Positions 60,264-64,000 of a DNA stretch of 64,000 bases are shown here, in pieces; position 1 is the stretch's first letter, and each line of letters begins with the position of its first letter. The position numbers and the translations under genes are program-made. Under the pieces are notes generated by a model, which saw only the letters and a list, made by a program, of their open reading frames with translations, ran no database searches and had not been told where the DNA came from. Origin of the DNA: VAZQ01 sp963816745 (GTDB lineage Bacteria > Pseudomonadota > Alphaproteobacteria > Rhizobiales > Xanthobacteraceae); NCBI GenBank assembly GCA_963816745.1, contig CAWFLQ010000001.1:806001-870000 (forward strand), written 5' to 3'.

Positions 60264-61274
60264 ATGTCCAAGGCCGAGACCATCAAGCCCGAGACGATCG
60301 TGGGGTTGGCCGAGGACGTGCGGCGGCCGGCCGGCCAGCGCGTGGCGGTGCTCGTGCCGTGCTTCAACGAGGAGGCGGCCATCGCCAAGGTGGTCGCCGA
60401 TTTCCGCGCCGCGCTGCCGCAGGCCGTGATCTATGTCTATGACAACAACTCCACCGACCGTACCGCCGAGGTCGCGCGCGCGGCCGGCGCCGTGGTGCGC
60501 CGGGAGATGAACCAGGGCAAGGGCAATGTGGTGCGGCGGATGTTTGCCGACGTCGATGCCGACATCTACGTCCTGGTTGACGGTGACGCCACCTACGATG
60601 CGCCCAGCGCGCGCACCATGATCGCGCGCCTGGTCGAAGACCGTCTCGACATGGTGGCGGCGGCGCGCGTCGACCAGGAACAGGCGGCCTATCGTCTCGG
60701 CCACCGCACCGGCAACCGGTTGCTGACGGGTTTCTTCGCCTCGGTCTTCAAGGCGAAATTCACCGACATCCTCTCCGGCTACCGCGTGTTCTCGCGCCGT
60801 TTCGTGAAGTCGTTCCCGGTGCTGTCGCGAGGCTTCGAGATCGAGACCGAGCTTGCCGTGCACGCGCTGGAGCTCGAGCTGGCCGTGGCCGAGATCTCGA
60901 CACCCTATTACGCGCGCCCGGCGGGCTCGGTGTCGAAGCTCAGCACCTGGCGCGATGGTTTACGAATCCTCGCCACCATCGTCAGCCTCTACCGCTCGGA
61001 GCGGCCGCTCGCCTTCTTCACCGGGCTCGGCGTCGCGTTCGCGATCGTTTCCATCGGCCTCGCCGTGCCGATCTTCGTCACCTATTTCGAGCAGGGCGTC
61101 GTTCCGCGCATTCCGACGGCGATCCTGTCCACCGGCCTGATGCTGCTGGCTTTCCTCTCGATCGTCGCCGGCCTCGTGCTCGATACCGTGACACGCGGCC
61201 GCCGGGAGGCGAAGCTGATCGCCTATCTGGAGCAACGGGCTCCCGGTGAAGAATGGGACCGGCGGCAAACCTGA
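60264..61274 (+). CDS. family 2 glycosyltransferase with C-terminal membrane helices
   Basis: A 336-residue polyprenyl-phosphate glycosyltransferase-like enzyme. RVAVLVPCFNEEAAIAKVVA, YVYDNNSTDRTAEVARAAGA, DIYVLVDGDATYDAPSARTM (metal/nucleotide site) and the acceptor loop LSGYRVFSRRFVKSFPVLSR, GFEIETELAVHAL are present. Two membrane helices follow (FFTGLGVAFAIVSIGLAVPI; ILSTGLMLLAFLSIVAGLVL). AGAGG precedes the ATG at 60264. It may supply the lipid-linked sugar used by GT39-like enzymes such as that at 41015. Confidence 0.9.
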   Translation: MSKAETIKPETIVGLAEDVRRPAGQRVAVLVPCFNEEAAIAKVVADFRAALPQAVIYVYDNNSTDRTAEVARAAGAVVRREMNQGKGNVVRRMFADVDADIYVLVDGDATYDAPSARTMIARLVEDRLDMVAAARVDQEQAAYRLGHRTGNRLLTGFFASVFKAKFTDILSGYRVFSRRFVKSFPVLSRGFEIETELAVHALELELAVAEISTPYYARPAGSVSKLSTWRDGLRILATIVSLYRSERPLAFFTGLGVAFAIVSIGLAVPIFVTYFEQGVVPRIPTAILSTGLMLLAFLSIVAGLVLDTVTRGRREAKLIAYLEQRAPGEEWDRRQT

Positions 61275-61302
61275 CGAAGACAAGCCTGACGGAGAGACAA
61301 CC

Positions 61303-61533
61303 TTGCGCGAGCTCGTCCGCACCAATGACATCGTGCTGGTCTCCGCCGTCCAGGCGCTGCTCGACGGTGCCGGAATTGCGCATGTCGTGCTCGACGGCAA
61401 CATGAGCGTGCTCGAGGGCTCGATCGGCATCCTGCCGCGCCGCATCCTGGTCGAGGACCGCAGCGTCGCAGATGCGCGCGCCTTGCTCCAGGAGGCAGGC
61501 CTCGGACACGAGCTTCGACCCGATGGCAAATGA
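61303..61533 (+). CDS. DUF2007 family protein
   Basis: A 76-residue DUF2007 protein: RELVRTNDIVLVSAVQALLD, AGIAHVVLDGNMSVLEGSIG and ILPRRILVEDRSVADARALL are typical. The family (putative signal-transducing domain) has no firm function. I chose the TTG at 61303, with GGAGAG nine nt upstream, since homology starts there; an ATG at 61246 would lie inside the preceding gene. It overlaps the downstream methyltransferase by 11 bp. Confidence 0.85.
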   Translation: MRELVRTNDIVLVSAVQALLDGAGIAHVVLDGNMSVLEGSIGILPRRILVEDRSVADARALLQEAGLGHELRPDGK

Positions 61534-62320
61534 GCGCAGGAGTGGACGCGACGAGACCGACGTCACCGAAGATGCCGTGCTCGGAGGCCGGCTGCGCCTC
61601 GCGCAGCCGAAGCGAGGCCACCGGGTCGGCCACGACGCCATTCTGCTGGCGGCGGCGTGTCCGGTGCGCGCAGGCGAGCGCGCGATCGATCTCGGGGCGG
61701 GCGTGGGCGCGGCGGGACTGGCGCTCGCCGCCCGCGTCGACGGCGTCGACGTCACGCTGGTCGAGATCGACGCGCGGCTTGCCGCCTTGGCGAGGGAGAA
61801 TGTGCACCGCAACGGCCTCGGTGCGCGCGTGAGCGTGGCCGTCCTCGACGTCGCCGCGCCGGCGCGCGCCTTCGCGGCGGCGGGGCTCCCGTCCGAGCAG
61901 GCGGCCTGCGTCCTGATGAATCCCCCGTTCAACGATCCGGTGCGGCACCGGCCGTCGCCCGACCGCCGGCGGCGCTCGGCGCATGTCGCGTCGCGTGGCG
62001 GCGGAACCGTGCTCGCCGCGTGGGTCGCGAGCGCGGCGCGGCTCTTGCGTGCGCGCGGAACGCTCAGCCTGATCTGGCGCGCCGACGGCCTCGCCGACGT
62101 GCTGCGCGCGCTCGACCCTGCCTTCGGCGGCGCGACCGTGCTGCCGGTTCATGCCAAGGCGGGAGAGGCGGCGATCCGGGTACTGGTGCGGGCGACCAAG
62201 GCGAGCCGCGCGCCGCTTGTGCTGCTGCCCGGCTTCGTCCTCAACGACGGCGCCGGGCGGCCGACCGCGCAAGCCGAGGCGGTGCTCCGCGCGGCGGCGG
62301 CGCTACCGTTCTGCGCGTAG
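61523..62320 (+). CDS. N6-adenine tRNA methyltransferase-like (TrmN6 type)
   Basis: A 265-residue class I SAM methyltransferase of the TrmN6/tRNA1(Val)-A37 type. RLAQPKRGHRVGHDAILLAA is the family opening, AIDLGAGVGAAGLALAARVD binds SAM, and CVLMNPPFNDPVRHRPSPD is the NPPF catalytic motif. The start ATG 61523 lies inside the end of the DUF2007 gene, indicating coupling. The TAG stop joins a palindromic element. Confidence 0.88.
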   Translation: MANERRSGRDETDVTEDAVLGGRLRLAQPKRGHRVGHDAILLAAACPVRAGERAIDLGAGVGAAGLALAARVDGVDVTLVEIDARLAALARENVHRNGLGARVSVAVLDVAAPARAFAAAGLPSEQAACVLMNPPFNDPVRHRPSPDRRRRSAHVASRGGGTVLAAWVASAARLLRARGTLSLIWRADGLADVLRALDPAFGGATVLPVHAKAGEAAIRVLVRATKASRAPLVLLPGFVLNDGAGRPTAQAEAVLRAAAALPFCA

Positions 62321-62369
62321 AGCATGATCCCGAAAAGTGGATACCGGCTTTCGGAAAAAGATCATGCTC
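62320..62369. repeat. GAGCATGATC...GATCATGCTC palindromic element
   Basis: 10-bp perfect arms GAGCATGATC (62320) and GATCATGCTC (ending 62369), with a CCGAAAAGTGG-ATACC-GGCTTTCGG core. Typical of the repeat family at 11443 and 47861. Its first base is the G of the methyltransferase TAG stop. Confidence 0.88.
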
Positions 62370-62389
62370 CGGCAATAGTGCGATAGCGG

Positions 62390-62491
62390 TCAGGCCTCCC
62401 CCTCGGGGTCCCTGCGCTCGACTTTGATATGAGAGATGGCGGCAATTGCACCGATCAAAGCCATCAGCATGTAGATCTTCATGACGTCCAT
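62390..62491 (-). CDS. 33-residue predicted membrane protein
   Basis: A short gene: MDVMKIYMLMALIGAIAAIS then HIKVERRDPEGEA and TGA. It has one hydrophobic helix (about residues 6-20) and a charged C-terminal tail. AAGGGGA lies five nt upstream of the ATG at 62491. The pattern, one helix with a polar tail and a good ribosome-binding site, is that of bacterial small membrane proteins. It lies alone between a repeat and the sppA-like gene. Confidence 0.6.
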   Translation of the reverse strand: MDVMKIYMLMALIGAIAAISHIKVERRDPEGEA

Positions 62492-62789
62492 CACGTCCCC
62501 TTATCACGGTCTTGGGCTTTTCCTGGGCGCGCGGTATCACCCCGGCTGAATTTTCGTGCAATAAGCATTCATTCGTTGACGAACAGTAACGCGCAGCCGA
62601 GGCAAAAGTGCCCAAGAATGCGTCAATCCGAGGCATCAATCCGAGGTCAAGCAAGAATCGTGCAGAGATCATGAGGGGGTGTGAAGGGGCTAGGCAGCGT
62701 CATCGCGCCTCGCTGGAACCAAAGTCCGCGTATCTACCTATACGCTTGCGCTGAGCTATGCACTTGCGTTGAAATGAGAGCGAATCCTC

Positions 62790-63704
62790 ATGGCTGACCA
62801 GGACATGTCCGAGCATATGCGGCAGCTGTTTGCGAGCGCGCGCGAGACGCTGCGCCCGCTGCTGCCGAAGCAGCTGCGCGGCGGAATCCCGGTCGTGCCG
62901 GTCGTCCGGCTCTCCGGCGTCATCGGCTTGTCGACACCGTTGCGGCCGGGGATCACGCTGGCGGGGGTCGCGCGCCCGCTCGAACGCGCATTCGGCATGC
63001 GCAAGGCGCGTGCGGTCGCGCTCCTGATCAACTCGCCCGGCGGCTCGCCGGCGCAGTCGCACCTGATCTATCGCCGCATCCGCCATCTCGCCGCCGAGAA
63101 GGGCGTGCCGGTGATCGCCTTCGCGGAGGACGTCGCCGCCTCGGGCGGCTACATGATCGCCTGCGCCGCGGATGAGATCATCTGCGATCCTACATCCATC
63201 GTCGGCTCGATCGGCGTGGTCGGCGGCTCGTTTGGTTTCCACAAGCTGATGGAGAAGGTCGGCATCGAGCGGCGGCTCTACACGTCCGGCGACCGCAAGG
63301 CGATGCTCGATCCGTTCCTGCCGGAGAAGCCGGAGGACGTGGAGCGGCTCAAATCCGTGCAGAAGGAAATTCACGAGGATTTCATTGCGCTGGTGAAGCA
63401 GAGCAGGGGAGCGCGGCTCACCGGCCCCGAAAATGACGTGTTCTCCGGGGAGTTCTGGACCGGCCGCAAGGCGGTCGAGCTCGGCGTCGCCGACGGTATC
63501 GGCGATCTGCGTTCGACGTTGCGCCAGCGCTTCGGCGACGATGTCGTCACGCCACTGGTGGCGCCCGCGCGCGGCTGGCTCGGCCGCACTCAGCCGGGCT
63601 TGGGCTCAGCCGGGGTCGATGGCTGGTTGCGCCCTCCGGATTTCGCCGAGCAGATCATCTCGGCATTGGAAGCGCGTGCGCTGTGGGCGCGCTATGGTTT
63701 GTGA
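62790..63704 (+). CDS. SppA-like S49 signal-peptide peptidase
   Basis: A 304-residue S49-family serine protease. INSPGGSPAQSHLIYRRIR forms the oxyanion-region motif, the catalytic Ser lies in AEDVAASGGYMIACAADEII, and the general-base Lys is in LYTSGDRKAMLDPFLP. GSIGVVGGSFGFHKLMEKVG is typical. There is no clear N-terminal membrane helix, so it may act at the membrane surface or in the cytosol. It is followed by a small single-helix gene. ihfB, which often follows sppA in Rhizobiales, is absent here. Confidence 0.92.
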   Translation: MADQDMSEHMRQLFASARETLRPLLPKQLRGGIPVVPVVRLSGVIGLSTPLRPGITLAGVARPLERAFGMRKARAVALLINSPGGSPAQSHLIYRRIRHLAAEKGVPVIAFAEDVAASGGYMIACAADEIICDPTSIVGSIGVVGGSFGFHKLMEKVGIERRLYTSGDRKAMLDPFLPEKPEDVERLKSVQKEIHEDFIALVKQSRGARLTGPENDVFSGEFWTGRKAVELGVADGIGDLRSTLRQRFGDDVVTPLVAPARGWLGRTQPGLGSAGVDGWLRPPDFAEQIISALEARALWARYGL

Positions 63705-63730
63705 GACGTCAGATCGAGAGGAGACGGTTC

Positions 63731-63940
63731 ATGCCACCCCTCTTCATCCCGCCGCTGGTCAAGCTTGCGCTGGGCGTGCTCGGCGCGGGGGCCGTCATTC
63801 ATTGGGTCGTGAAGGAGGTGCGGCGCATCAACGCCGAGCTCGAACGGGTGAGGACGGCGACCGCGATCGATCCCGAGACCCGCAAAGCGCTGCCGACCTT
63901 ACGCCGCGATCCGGGCAGCGGTGACTGGCGCGTGAGGTGA
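63731..63940 (+). CDS. small single-helix membrane protein, unknown
   Basis: A 69-residue protein: one N-terminal helix (LVKLALGVLGAGAVIHWVV) followed by a charged, probably helical tail (KEVRRINAELERVRTATAID). It follows the S49 peptidase by 26 bp with GGAG before the ATG, so it is likely in the same operon and may be a partner. No family is recognised. The last 60 bp of the window show no complete gene. Confidence 0.65.
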   Translation: MPPLFIPPLVKLALGVLGAGAVIHWVVKEVRRINAELERVRTATAIDPETRKALPTLRRDPGSGDWRVR

Positions 63941-64000
63941 GGCTTGCTCGTCCGTTTGCGCCGGACGCGGCGGCTTGGGTGCGAAGATCGCTTGCAGCAG

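Noticed and set aside
1..64000. tRNA, rRNA, CRISPR arrays, prophage genes
   Set aside because: None recognised: no spaced direct-repeat arrays, no T-loop/anticodon architecture noticed by eye, no phage structural genes. A tRNA scan was not possible here.
63941..64000. 3' end of a minus-strand gene at the right edge
   Set aside because: An open minus-strand frame exists over the last bases, but it is too short to support a call.

Overview
This 64 kb window is GC-rich chromosomal DNA from an alphaproteobacterium, most likely a Hyphomicrobiales (Rhizobiales) member near Bradyrhizobium, Pseudolabrys or other Xanthobacteraceae. The evidence is a CcrM-type GANTC methylase, an alphaproteobacterial LexA box (GTTC-N7-GTTC), an Omp25-like beta-barrel, a DUF3551 protein, several orphan TctC/Bug binding proteins, and many palindromic intergenic repeats of the kinds common in that group. 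No rRNA, tRNA, CRISPR array, prophage or complete insertion sequence was seen.

Layout. 0-6 kb: UbiD-family decarboxylase (cut by the window start), mtnP, a TrxR-like flavoprotein, apt, and a tandem pair of ParA-like ATPases. 6-16 kb: lemA with an HtpX-like protease, an MFS transporter, a methyltransferase-glycosyltransferase fusion next to GDP-fucose synthase, yccF, and two unrecognised genes. 15-21.5 kb: smc, a DsbA-like oxidoreductase, a DUF721/DciA-like gene and mutY, a conserved genome-maintenance block. 21.5-28.6 kb: a near mirror-symmetric catabolic cluster with two SMP-30 lactonases, two RidA proteins, two TctC proteins and two amidohydrolases. 28.6-36 kb: transglutaminase-like protein, a winged-helix membrane protein, ccrM, a zinc metallopeptidase, moaB and an esterase. 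36-45 kb: a VapBC-like pair, a MarR-GNAT fusion, a glycosyltransferase, an SOS-boxed radical SAM gene, rnhB, a large membrane protein, another TctC and Omp25. 45-52 kb: a bd-type quinol oxidase (cydAB), purine permease and phoU. 52-64 kb: RidA, type-4 uracil-DNA glycosylase, ETF:ubiquinone oxidoreductase, a RelBE-like cassette, a TPR protein, ispE, polyprenyl synthase, a glycosyltransferase, a methyltransferase and an SppA-like protease.

Two window-wide properties matter to a reader. First, many otherwise well-conserved genes are broken by single-base frameshifts, and nearly all have the sign of one extra base. About 22 fall in smc alone. This looks like residual sequencing or assembly error, so those genes are annotated as CDS and not as pseudogenes. 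Second, at least three families of palindromic repeats sit between genes, and their TAG-bearing ends repeatedly form the stop codons of the flanking genes.

The observations most worth following up are: a toxin-antitoxin cassette bracketed by a duplicated 3' end of the ETF-QO gene; a LexA box upstream of a radical SAM gene of unknown function; three GANTC sites packed against the ccrM start codon plus a strong hairpin inside its first codons; a 31-bp repeat nested inside two different palindromic repeat families; the mirrored catabolic cluster; and a 33-residue membrane protein gene with a good ribosome-binding site.
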